Shown here one piece after another: positions 1 through 4,570 of a stretch of 8,128 bases of DNA. The notes beneath the pieces were generated by a model. It saw only the letters and a list, made by a program, of their open reading frames with translations. It was not told the origin of the DNA and did not search any database. This stretch comes from Ilumatobacteraceae bacterium (lineage in GTDB: Bacteria; Actinomycetota; Acidimicrobiia; Acidimicrobiales; Ilumatobacteraceae): assembly GCA_025456105.1 (NCBI GenBank), contig JALOLG010000047.1, forward strand, positions 1 to 8,128, read 5' to 3'. The stretch's first letter is position 1, and the number at the start of each line of letters is the position of its first letter. A program made the position numbers and the translations under genes.

Positions 1-748
1 CGTGGCGCCGGCTGGCCTCCGACAGGTCGATGAGGTAGCCCTTCAGCGCCGGGGCGAGGTAGATCCCGCGCACCACCGCCACCATCGCGAGCAGCTCGTC
101 GGCCGACACCACCGGGGCGAGCTCGCGCAGCGCTGTGGCCGATCCCTGGTCGTCGAGGATCGCCATCTCGGCAGCCCGTCCGGGGTAGCCGAGCGAGATG
201 CGGAGCAGGAAGCGGTCGAGCTGGCTCTCGGGCAGCCGGTACGTGCCCTCCTGCTCGACGGGGTTCTGGGTGGCGATCACCATGAACGGCCGCGGCAGGA
301 CGTGGGTGGTGCCGTCGGCGGTGATCTGGCGCTCCTCCATCGCCTCGAGCAGCGCCGACTGGGTCTTGGGTGAGGCCCGGTTGATCTCGTCGGCGAGGAC
401 GACGTTCGCGAACAGCGGGCCCTGGGTGAAGCGGAACTGCTCGGTGGAGCGCTCGTAGACGCTGACCCCGACGAGGTCGGTGGGCAGCAGGTCGGGCGTG
501 AACTGGACGCGCTTCCAGGTGCAGTCGATCGACGCGGCGAGCGCCTTGGCGAGGCTGGTCTTGCCGACGCCCGGCACGTCCTCGATGAGGAGGTGCCCCT
601 CGGCGAGCATCGCGATGAGCGCCAGCTCGACGGCCTCGCGCTTGCCGTGCAGCACGGTCGACACGTTCGCGGCGATCGCCTCGAACAGATCGCCGAACCG
701 TCCGTCGACGGAGCTGCGCCGACCCGGCGGTGCCTCGGGGATGGTCAC
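1..748 (-). CDS. MoxR-family AAA+ ATPase, partial (C-terminus outside window)
   Basis: Reading the minus strand from GTG at 748 gives 249 codons running off the left edge, with no stop. MoxR ATPases are AAA+ chaperone-like proteins that usually work with VWA-domain partners or a DUF58 protein encoded nearby. Seen here: a Walker A region EDVPGVGKTS (about residues 56-65, K63/T64; the usual first Gly is Glu), Walker B VVLADEINRA (116-125, D120/E121), the MoxR stretch SPKTQSALLEAMEE (126-139), sensor 1 ATQNP (159-163, N162), and QEGTYRLPESQLDRF (166-180). An in-frame TGA at 757-755 lies just upstream and GTG 748 is the only plausible start before the conserved core, so the start is well fixed. 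No Shine-Dalgarno sequence is visible, and a TACCCT hexamer sits 8 nt upstream, which suggests a leaderless mRNA. It diverges from the ROK gene. The substrate is unknown; the family call is firm. Confidence 0.95.
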   Translation of the reverse strand, partial: MTIPEAPPGRRSSVDGRFGDLFEAIAANVSTVLHGKREAVELALIAMLAEGHLLIEDVPGVGKTSLAKALAASIDCTWKRVQFTPDLLPTDLVGVSVYERSTEQFRFTQGPLFANVVLADEINRASPKTQSALLEAMEERQITADGTTHVLPRPFMVIATQNPVEQEGTYRLPESQLDRFLLRISLGYPGRAAEMAILDDQGSATALRELAPVVSADELLAMVAVVRGIYLAPALKGYLIDLSEASRRH

Positions 749-756
749 GGCGGGTC

Positions 757-762
757 AGGGTA
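757..762 (-). promoter_or_regulatory. Candidate -10 element for the MoxR gene (leaderless)
   Basis: Read on the minus strand this is TACCCT, matching the actinobacterial TAnnnT -10 pattern. It ends 8 nt before the GTG at 748, so transcription would start at or next to the start codon. No good -35 is visible at normal spacing. It overlaps the in-frame TGA that closes the reading frame upstream. This is inferred from position and pattern only. Confidence 0.4.
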
Positions 763-794
763 GACCCTCCTCCCGACGGCGTCGTGTCGGCCGG

Positions 795-800
795 TACCGT
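795..800 (+). promoter_or_regulatory. Candidate -10 element for the ROK gene (leaderless)
   Basis: TACCGT matches TAnnnT and ends 8 nt before the ATG at 809. No Shine-Dalgarno sequence precedes that ATG, so a leaderless transcript is likely. The hexamer overlaps a CGGCCGGTA string (788-796) that recurs upstream of the acyl-CoA dehydrogenase at 1670-1678. No clear -35 is seen. The divergent gap 749-808 therefore probably holds two back-to-back promoters. Confidence 0.35.
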
Positions 801-808
801 GCACCCCG

Positions 809-1690
809 ATGGACGACGCCGACGGCCTCCGCTACCTCGCCGTCGACCTCGGCCCGAACCGGCTCGCCGCGGGTGTGGTCGACGGCACCGGCTCGGTCCT
901 GGTGCGCGATCGGCTGCCGACCCCGGCCCGGCACGTCTGGCCGGCGCTCGCCGCGCTGGTCGGTCGCGTCCTGGCCGCTGATCCGAGCGGGGTCGCCCCG
1001 GTCGCCTGCGGGGTGGCGGTGCCCGGTCCGATCGACCACGCCAGCGGCTCGGTGGCCGCCACGCGGCTGCCGTCGTGGTCGGGCTTCCCGCTCCGCGACG
1101 CGCTCGCCGAGGCGACCGGGCTGCCGGTGCACCTCGACACGACCGGCCGGGCGTTCGTGCGGGGCGAGGCGTGGCGCGGTCACGCCGTGGGCGTGCGCGA
1201 CGTGCTCGGGATCGTCGCGAACGACGTCGTCGACGCCGGCGTCATCGCCGACGGCCGCCTGGTCGACGGGGTGGGGCGGCGTGCCGGTGCCGTCGGGCAC
1301 ATCGTCGTCGAGCCCGGCGGCCAGCGGTGCATCTGCGGCGACGACGGCTGCCTCGACGCGTACGTCGGCGCGGCGGCGATCGAGGACGAGACGTCGCGCC
1401 CGCTGCGTCGGACCCCGCCCGCCACGATCGAGCGCGCCGGCCTCATGCTCGGTCGAGCGATCGCGTCGCTCGCCGCGATCGTCGACCCCACCATCGTCGT
1501 CGTCGGTGGTGCGGTGCCCGCCGTGTTCGGCGCGCCGTTCCACGAGGCGATGGTGCGCGAGGTCGAGCAGCGCTCCCGGCTCGGCCACCTCGCGTCGATG
1601 GTGGTCGTGCGGGCGTCGTCGGTGCCGGGCAGCGCGCTGGTGGGCGCGGCGGCGGTCGCCCGTGACTACCGGCCGGTAACCGGGAACTAG
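809..1690 (+). CDS. ROK-fold protein, apparently lacking kinase active-site residues
   Basis: A 293-aa protein of ROK length (sugar kinases of this family are about 300 aa) with no N-terminal helix-turn-helix, unlike NagC/Mlc-type regulators. Seen: an N-terminal phosphate-1-like strand AVDLG (11-15), VAVPGPID (69-76), the ROK zinc motif with H164 and CICGDDGCLD (C174, C176, C181), and a C-terminal VDPTIVVVGG stretch before the last domain. Missing compared with known ROK kinases: the DxGGTK loop reads DLGPNR (13-18), the ENDANA segment reads DTTGRA (110-115) so the catalytic Asp position is Thr112, and the GTGxGGG loop reads NDVVDAG (138-144). I infer that it no longer phosphorylates sugars and may bind a ligand or act as a scaffold. 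The ATG at 809 lacks a Shine-Dalgarno sequence but follows a TACCGT hexamer. The stop codon TAG is also the start of the next gene's candidate -10. Family assignment is solid; loss of activity rests on an alignment by eye. Confidence 0.88.
   Translation: MDDADGLRYLAVDLGPNRLAAGVVDGTGSVLVRDRLPTPARHVWPALAALVGRVLAADPSGVAPVACGVAVPGPIDHASGSVAATRLPSWSGFPLRDALAEATGLPVHLDTTGRAFVRGEAWRGHAVGVRDVLGIVANDVVDAGVIADGRLVDGVGRRAGAVGHIVVEPGGQRCICGDDGCLDAYVGAAAIEDETSRPLRRTPPATIERAGLMLGRAIASLAAIVDPTIVVVGGAVPAVFGAPFHEAMVREVEQRSRLGHLASMVVVRASSVPGSALVGAAAVARDYRPVTGN
1667..1678. promoter_or_regulatory. 12-bp perfect palindrome, possible operator
   Basis: TACCGGCCGGTA is a perfect inverted repeat. It lies in the last codons of the ROK gene and 22-34 nt upstream of the dehydrogenase ATG, where a repressor would cover the -35 region of a leaderless promoter. 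Nine of its bases (CGGCCGGTA) recur at 788-796 in front of the ROK gene. An operator for a TetR-like or similar dimeric repressor is possible, but the site also encodes protein, and GC palindromes are frequent in such DNA. Confidence 0.3.
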
Positions 1691-1693
1691 GCT
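1688..1693 (+). promoter_or_regulatory. Candidate -10 element for the acyl-CoA dehydrogenase operon
   Basis: TAGGCT matches TAnnnT and ends 7 nt before the ATG at 1701. Its first three bases are the TAG stop codon of the ROK gene. No Shine-Dalgarno sequence lies between the ROK stop and this ATG. A leaderless start for the downstream operon is therefore plausible, although read-through from the ROK gene is not excluded. No convincing -35 is seen. Confidence 0.35.
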
Positions 1694-1700
1694 CGCGCCC

Positions 1701-2921
1701 ATGCAGCCCACCTACACCGCCGAGGCCGAGGCCTACCGCGAGAAGGTCCAGGCCTTCCTCGCCGAGAAGCTCCCGAGCAACTGGGCGGGGATCGGCACCC
1801 TCGAAGGTGACGACCTCGTCGCGTTCGTCACCGAGTGGCGCAAGACGCTGCACGAGGGCGGCTACCTCGCGCCCGGCTGGCCCGTCGAGTACGGCGGCGC
1901 GGGGCTGTCGGCGCTCGAGCAGGTGATCATCGGCGAGGAGTTCGCCCGCGCCGGCGTGCCCACCGGTGGACCCAACGACGTGTTCGGCATCCAGATGCTG
2001 GGCAACACCTTGCTGCTGTGGGGCACCGACGAGCAGAAGCGCCACTACCTCCCACGGATCCTCTCCGGCGAGGACACGTGGTGCCAGGGCTACAGCGAGC
2101 CCAACGCCGGCTCCGACCTGTCGAACCTCGGCCTGCGGGCCCAGCTCGACGGCGACCAGTGGGTGCTCAACGGCCAGAAGATCTGGACCTCGGCGGGCCA
2201 CCTGGCCGACCACATCTTCACGCTCGCCCGCACCGACCCCGACGCCCCGAAGCACAAGGGCATCTCGTTCCTCCTGGTCGACATGCGCCAGCCGGGCATC
2301 GAGGTGCGCCCGATCCGGATGATCTCGGGCGAGAGCGAGTTCAACGAGGTCTTCTACACCGACGCGACCACCCCCAAGGACGAGGTCGTCGGCGGGGTCA
2401 ACAACGGCTGGGCGGTGGCCATGACGCTGCTCGGGTTCGAGCGCGGCGAGGCCGCGGCCACGCTGCCGATCCGCTTCCAAGCCGAGGTCGATCGCCTGCT
2501 GCTCCTCGCCAAGGAGCGTGGCGTGGCCGGCGACCCGATCGTGCGCCAGCAGCTCGCGTGGGCGTACTCGAAGGTGCAGGTGATGCGCTACAACGGCATG
2601 CGCACGCTCACCAAGTTCCTGCAGGGTCACCACCCGGGCCCCGACGGGGCGATCTCCAAGCTCTACTGGAGCGAGTACCACCGCACGGTGACCGAGCTCG
2701 CCGTGTCGATCCTCGGCGCCGACGCGATGGTGCCGACGGGTCGGGCGCCGTCGAGCGCGTTCCAGGCCGACGACGCCGGCGCCCCCAACTCGAGCGCGTC
2801 GTGGGTGGGCACGTTCCTCAACGCCCGTGCCGGCACCATCTACGCGGGCTCGTCGCAGATCCAGCGCAACATCGTCGGCGAGATGGTCCTCGGGTTGCCG
2901 AAGGAGCCGAAGCCGGCGTGA
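1701..2921 (+). CDS. Acyl-CoA dehydrogenase family flavoprotein
   Basis: A 406-aa protein of full family length. Acyl-CoA dehydrogenases use FAD to make the alpha,beta double bond in acyl-CoA thioesters and pass electrons to ETF in the cytoplasm. Seen: an N-terminal helical domain, the FAD/substrate signature YSEPNAGSDL (131-140), the middle beta-domain with IWTSAGH (161-167), and the C-terminal helical domain ending IYAGSSQIQRNIVGE (380-394), the usual actinobacterial FadE signature. The usual catalytic Glu of the Y-E-G-T motif (MCAD-type) is Ala382 here. The base may lie elsewhere, as in isovaleryl- or long-chain-type enzymes, or in a partner subunit, as in heteromeric steroid FadE enzymes. 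The ATG follows the ROK stop by 10 nt and looks leaderless. The last codons and the stop fall inside a 26-bp tandem repeat. The substrate cannot be told from the sequence; branched-chain, fatty and steroid acyl-CoA are all possible. Confidence 0.95.
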   Translation: MQPTYTAEAEAYREKVQAFLAEKLPSNWAGIGTLEGDDLVAFVTEWRKTLHEGGYLAPGWPVEYGGAGLSALEQVIIGEEFARAGVPTGGPNDVFGIQMLGNTLLLWGTDEQKRHYLPRILSGEDTWCQGYSEPNAGSDLSNLGLRAQLDGDQWVLNGQKIWTSAGHLADHIFTLARTDPDAPKHKGISFLLVDMRQPGIEVRPIRMISGESEFNEVFYTDATTPKDEVVGGVNNGWAVAMTLLGFERGEAAATLPIRFQAEVDRLLLLAKERGVAGDPIVRQQLAWAYSKVQVMRYNGMRTLTKFLQGHHPGPDGAISKLYWSEYHRTVTELAVSILGADAMVPTGRAPSSAFQADDAGAPNSSASWVGTFLNARAGTIYAGSSQIQRNIVGEMVLGLPKEPKPA

Positions 2922-2947
2922 TGAGCACGGAGCCGAAGCCGGCGTGA
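2921..2947 (+). CDS. 8-aa mini-ORF 1 (MSTEPKPA), translationally coupled
   Basis: The ATG shares its A with the dehydrogenase TGA (TGATG) and the frame stops eight codons later. The peptide repeats the dehydrogenase C-terminal residues EPKPA because both come from the same 26-bp repeat. GGAG lies 14 nt upstream. It is most likely a by-product of the repeat that can hand re-initiating ribosomes downstream, not a functional peptide. Translation is untested. Confidence 0.35.
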   Translation: MSTEPKPA

Positions 2948-2973
2948 TGAGCACGGAGCCGAAGCCGGCGTGA
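2947..2973 (+). CDS. 8-aa mini-ORF 2 (MSTEPKPA), translationally coupled
   Basis: Identical in sequence to the preceding mini-ORF and joined to it by the same one-base TGATG overlap. Its TGA (2971-2973) overlaps the GTG start of the 82-aa gene as GTGA. A ribosome finishing the dehydrogenase could in principle pass through both mini-ORFs into that gene. It may be only a consequence of the repeat. Confidence 0.35.
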   Translation: MSTEPKPA

Positions 2974-3218
2974 TCCGCGCCGCGGTCGTCGCCGTCGTCG
3001 GCCACCCGTCGCTGTGGCCCACGGCGTGGCGCCAGGTGCGGCGGCTCGCGGCACCGGGCTGGTGGCGGCGGGCCCCGTTCCTGCCGCTGCCGCCGCGCGA
3101 GTACGTCGAGTTCCGCCTCCAGACGCAGTACGGCGACGCCGAGCGGGCGCCGACCCCGCACGATGTGGTGAACTACCTGACGTGGTGCAGGCAGTGGAGA
3201 GACCTCCGCGGGGGCTGA
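2970..3218 (+). CDS. Small conserved-looking hypothetical protein, 82 aa
   Basis: A short basic protein of unknown function. The frame is closed upstream by a TGA at 2922-2924 and GTG 2970 is the only usable start, giving a 4-nt overlap with mini-ORF 2. Visible features: an N-terminal stretch VVAVVGHPSLWPTAWRQ (6-22), a Trp/Pro-rich middle APGWWRRAPFLPLPP (28-42) and a C-terminal PHDVVNYLTWCRQWR (63-77). No membrane segment or signal peptide stands out. The motif pattern resembles a small uncharacterised family I recall from actinobacterial genomes, so I think it is a real gene; I cannot name a domain. It lies between a dehydrogenase and an HNH protein, and its expression probably depends on re-initiation through the upstream repeat. 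Confidence 0.75.
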   Translation: MIRAAVVAVVGHPSLWPTAWRQVRRLAAPGWWRRAPFLPLPPREYVEFRLQTQYGDAERAPTPHDVVNYLTWCRQWRDLRGG

Positions 3219-3231
3219 GGGGCTGATCCCC
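3211..3231 (+). repeat. 8-bp tandem duplication and small hairpin before the HNH gene
   Basis: GGGGCTGA occurs twice back to back (3211-3218 and 3219-3226); the first copy carries the TGA stop of the 82-aa gene. The second GGGG (3219-3222) can pair with CCCC (3228-3231) around a 5-nt loop. The GAGGGG ribosome-binding-like bases fall in this stem, directly before the ATG at 3232. The stem is only 4 bp, so regulation is speculative. Confidence 0.5.
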
Positions 3232-3741
3232 ATGCAGCGCGCGCTCGTCCTCAACGCCAGCTACGAGCCGCTCAGCATCGTGTCGTCACGTCGGGCCGCG
3301 TGCCTCGTGCTCGCCGACAAGGCCGACGCCCTGGCCGACGACGGCCACGAGTTCCGGTCGGCGACGCTGGTGATCGCGTCCCCGTCGGTCATCCGGCTGC
3401 GCTACATGGTGAAGGTCCCGTACCGCCGTGCGGCGGCGCTCTCGCGGCGCGGCGTCTTCGCCCGCGACGACTACCGGTGCCAGTACTGCGGTGCCCATGC
3501 CGATTCGATCGATCACGTGCTGCCCCGGTCGCGTGGTGGTCCGCACACCTGGGAGAACGTCGCCGCGGCGTGCCGCCGCTGCAACCTCGCCAAGCGCGAC
3601 CGCACCCCCGACGAGGCCGGGATGCGGCTCGCGCGGCCGTGCACGGCGCCGCGCTCGTCGGCGTGGGTGGTCGTGAGCGTGTCCCGGGTGCCCGACACGT
3701 GGCGTCCCTATCTGGCCGGCAGCCACTCGCTCGCCTCCTGA
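3232..3741 (+). CDS. HNH endonuclease-domain protein
   Basis: A 169-aa protein. The N-terminal half (MQRALVLNASYEPLSIV, then about 60 residues) is the lead-in typical of a widespread actinobacterial HNH group. The HNH domain follows: CQYCG (C83, C86), IDHVLPRSRGG (93-103, H95), WENV (107-110, N109) and CRRCNLAKRDRTP (C114, C117). The four Cys should bind a structural zinc and H95 plus a metal should form the beta-beta-alpha-metal nuclease site. The C-terminus has the W-x-x-Y-L pattern (157-161) seen in this group. The biological substrate of the group is not known to me; restriction or DNA repair are possible. The ATG is 13 nt after the preceding stop, with a GAGGGG about 10 nt upstream. Its TGA overlaps the next ATG by one base, so the two are probably co-translated. 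Confidence 0.93.
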   Translation: MQRALVLNASYEPLSIVSSRRAACLVLADKADALADDGHEFRSATLVIASPSVIRLRYMVKVPYRRAAALSRRGVFARDDYRCQYCGAHADSIDHVLPRSRGGPHTWENVAAACRRCNLAKRDRTPDEAGMRLARPCTAPRSSAWVVVSVSRVPDTWRPYLAGSHSLAS

Positions 3742-4412
3742 TGCACGTCGAGCGCCACCGCGGCTCGGCCGCCGACTTCCACGGCCGGGACGTGCCCGAC
3801 GACGGTGGGGTGCACGTCTGGTGGTTCGACGTGTCGGCGCCCGCCGTCGCGCTCGGCAGCCGACAGGGGCCCGAGCTGCTCGACCACGACGCGGTGCGTC
3901 GGGCCGGGGTCGAGGTCGTGCGCCGGCGGTCCGGTGGTGGAGCGGTGCTGCTCGTGCCGGGTGAGGTCGTGTGGGTCGACGTGATCGTGCCGGTCGCGCT
4001 GCTGCCCACCGGGCTCGACCTGCGGGCGGCGATGGTGTGGATGGGGGAGATCTGGCTGCAGGGCCTGCTGGCGCTGGGTGCCGACGCCGAGCGCCTCGCC
4101 GTCCACCACGGGGGCATGGTGTGCACGCCGTGGTCGTCGGCGATCTGCTTCGCCGGCATCGGACCGGGCGAGCTCGTGCTCGACGGGCGCAAGCTGGTCG
4201 GCCTGAGCCAGCGCCGCACCCGCGCGGCGGCCCGGTTCCAGTGCGCCGTCCACCGCTCCGTCGAGCTGGCGGCGATCCTGCCGCTCCTCGCGGGTGAGCA
4301 GCCGGCGGTCGCCGCCCTGCCGCCGGTCGCCGTGCTGTCCGAGGCGGTCGTCGCCTCCGACGCCGACCTGGCGGCGGCGCTCGAGCGGGCGCTCGCCGAC
4401 GCGCTCCCCTGA
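3741..4412 (+). CDS. Lipoate-protein ligase / octanoyltransferase family protein
   Basis: A 223-aa protein of the LplA/LipB/LipM fold, starting at the ATG that overlaps the HNH stop (TGATG). The family attaches lipoate or octanoate to lipoyl domains of 2-oxo-acid dehydrogenases and the glycine cleavage H protein. Seen: ALGSRQ (37-42), the ligand-loop signature RRRSGGGAVL (61-70) and DGRKLVGLSQRRT (148-160) with the conserved Lys151. Cys136 in ICF sits 15 residues before that Lys, the place where I recall LipM octanoyltransferases having their catalytic Cys, so an acyltransferase role is as likely as a ligase role. The usual QHG of the following strand reads QCAVH. The protein is on the short side for LplA. 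No lipoyl-domain gene lies in the window. The family is clear; the exact reaction is not. Confidence 0.87.
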   Translation: MHVERHRGSAADFHGRDVPDDGGVHVWWFDVSAPAVALGSRQGPELLDHDAVRRAGVEVVRRRSGGGAVLLVPGEVVWVDVIVPVALLPTGLDLRAAMVWMGEIWLQGLLALGADAERLAVHHGGMVCTPWSSAICFAGIGPGELVLDGRKLVGLSQRRTRAAARFQCAVHRSVELAAILPLLAGEQPAVAALPPVAVLSEAVVASDADLAAALERALADALP

Positions 4413-4432
4413 TCCGATGGTGCCCCACCCAG

Positions 4433-4451
4433 TGCGCGCGCAGCGCGCGCA
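4433..4451. other. Perfect GC palindrome, 9-bp arms, 1-nt centre
   Basis: TGCGCGCGC, A, GCGCGCGCA. As RNA it would fold into an 8-bp stem with a CAG loop. It lies 20 nt after the ligase stop and just upstream of the MraZ boxes. It could end transcription of the upstream operon, but no U-tract follows, so intrinsic termination is uncertain. The alternating purine-pyrimidine arms could also favour Z-DNA or cruciform structure. Seen directly; role inferred. Confidence 0.6.
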
Positions 4452-4462
4452 ATCGGTCTGAG

Positions 4463-4497
4463 TGGAGCGGATTGGAGCGATTTGGTTGACTTCGGTG
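4463..4497 (+). promoter_or_regulatory. Candidate MraZ operator: TGG boxes at 10-bp spacing
   Basis: TGGAG (4463), TGGAG (4473) and TGGTT (4483) recur at exactly 10 bp, with a weaker CGGTG at 4493. MraZ of E. coli binds repeated TGGGN boxes separated by 5 nt, which is also a 10-bp period, upstream of its own gene. The third box overlaps the promoter -35, which fits repression of the mraZ-led operon by its first product. Box sequence differs from the E. coli one in the fourth base. Confidence 0.7.
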
Positions 4498-4514
4498 CGC
4501 TGAGCAGCCACACT
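4486..4514 (+). promoter_or_regulatory. Candidate promoter of the mraZ-rsmH-ftsL-ftsI operon
   Basis: TTGACT (4486-4491, five of six bases of the -35 consensus), a 17-bp spacer, then CACACT (4509-4514; A2, A4 and T6 match TATAAT). The start would be near 4520-4522, leaving a leader of about 50 nt. The position immediately after the MraZ boxes supports it. The -10 is weak. Confidence 0.55.
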
Positions 4515-4525
4515 GTGCGACATTC

Positions 4526-4542
4526 GTCCGCGACCCGCGGAC
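4526..4542 (+). promoter_or_regulatory. Perfect 7-bp hairpin in the mraZ leader
   Basis: GTCCGCG and CGCGGAC flank a 3-nt ACC loop. With the predicted start at about 4521 the hairpin would sit within a few nucleotides of the mRNA 5' end, about 28 nt before GTG 4571. It could protect the transcript from decay or affect early elongation. No terminator-like U-run follows. Confidence 0.5.
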
Positions 4543-4570
4543 CGGGGCAGGGAAGGCAGCAGGCAGGACC

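Larger units (their letters stand above)
2903..2974 (+). repeat. 26-bp tandem repeat, 2.8 identical copies, at a gene junction
   Basis: Copies begin at 2903, 2929 and 2955; the third is cut after 20 bp. All are identical. Each copy holds a GGAG (possible Shine-Dalgarno), a GCCG-AAGC-CGGC mini-hairpin and a stop/start overlap: TGATG in copies 1 and 2, GTGA in copy 3. Since 26 is not a multiple of 3, each copy shifts the frame, yet each also supplies its own stop and start, so the array stays translatable whatever its copy number. Perfect identity points to a recent duplication or to active slippage. There are no spacers, so this is not a CRISPR array. Confidence 0.95.

Noticed and set aside
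480..1679. Plus-strand open frame of 399 codons over the MoxR and ROK genes
   Set aside because: Spans two divergent real genes and their promoter gap; Ser/Arg/Pro-rich translation typical of a shifted frame.
2903..2974. CRISPR array or attachment site
   Set aside because: Units are contiguous without unique spacers, there are no cas genes, and no integrase or tRNA is nearby.
1443..3254. Minus-strand open frame of 603 codons opposite the dehydrogenase
   Set aside because: Covers the well-supported dehydrogenase on the other strand and shows no domain; shadow frame.
4433..4451. Standard Rho-independent terminator
   Set aside because: The stem is strong but no T-run follows on the plus strand, so it is listed only as a palindrome with uncertain role.
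4417..4461. 14-codon ORF (starting MVPHPVRAQ) after the ligase gene
   Set aside because: No ribosome-binding site, and most of it is the GC palindrome; likely a chance frame.
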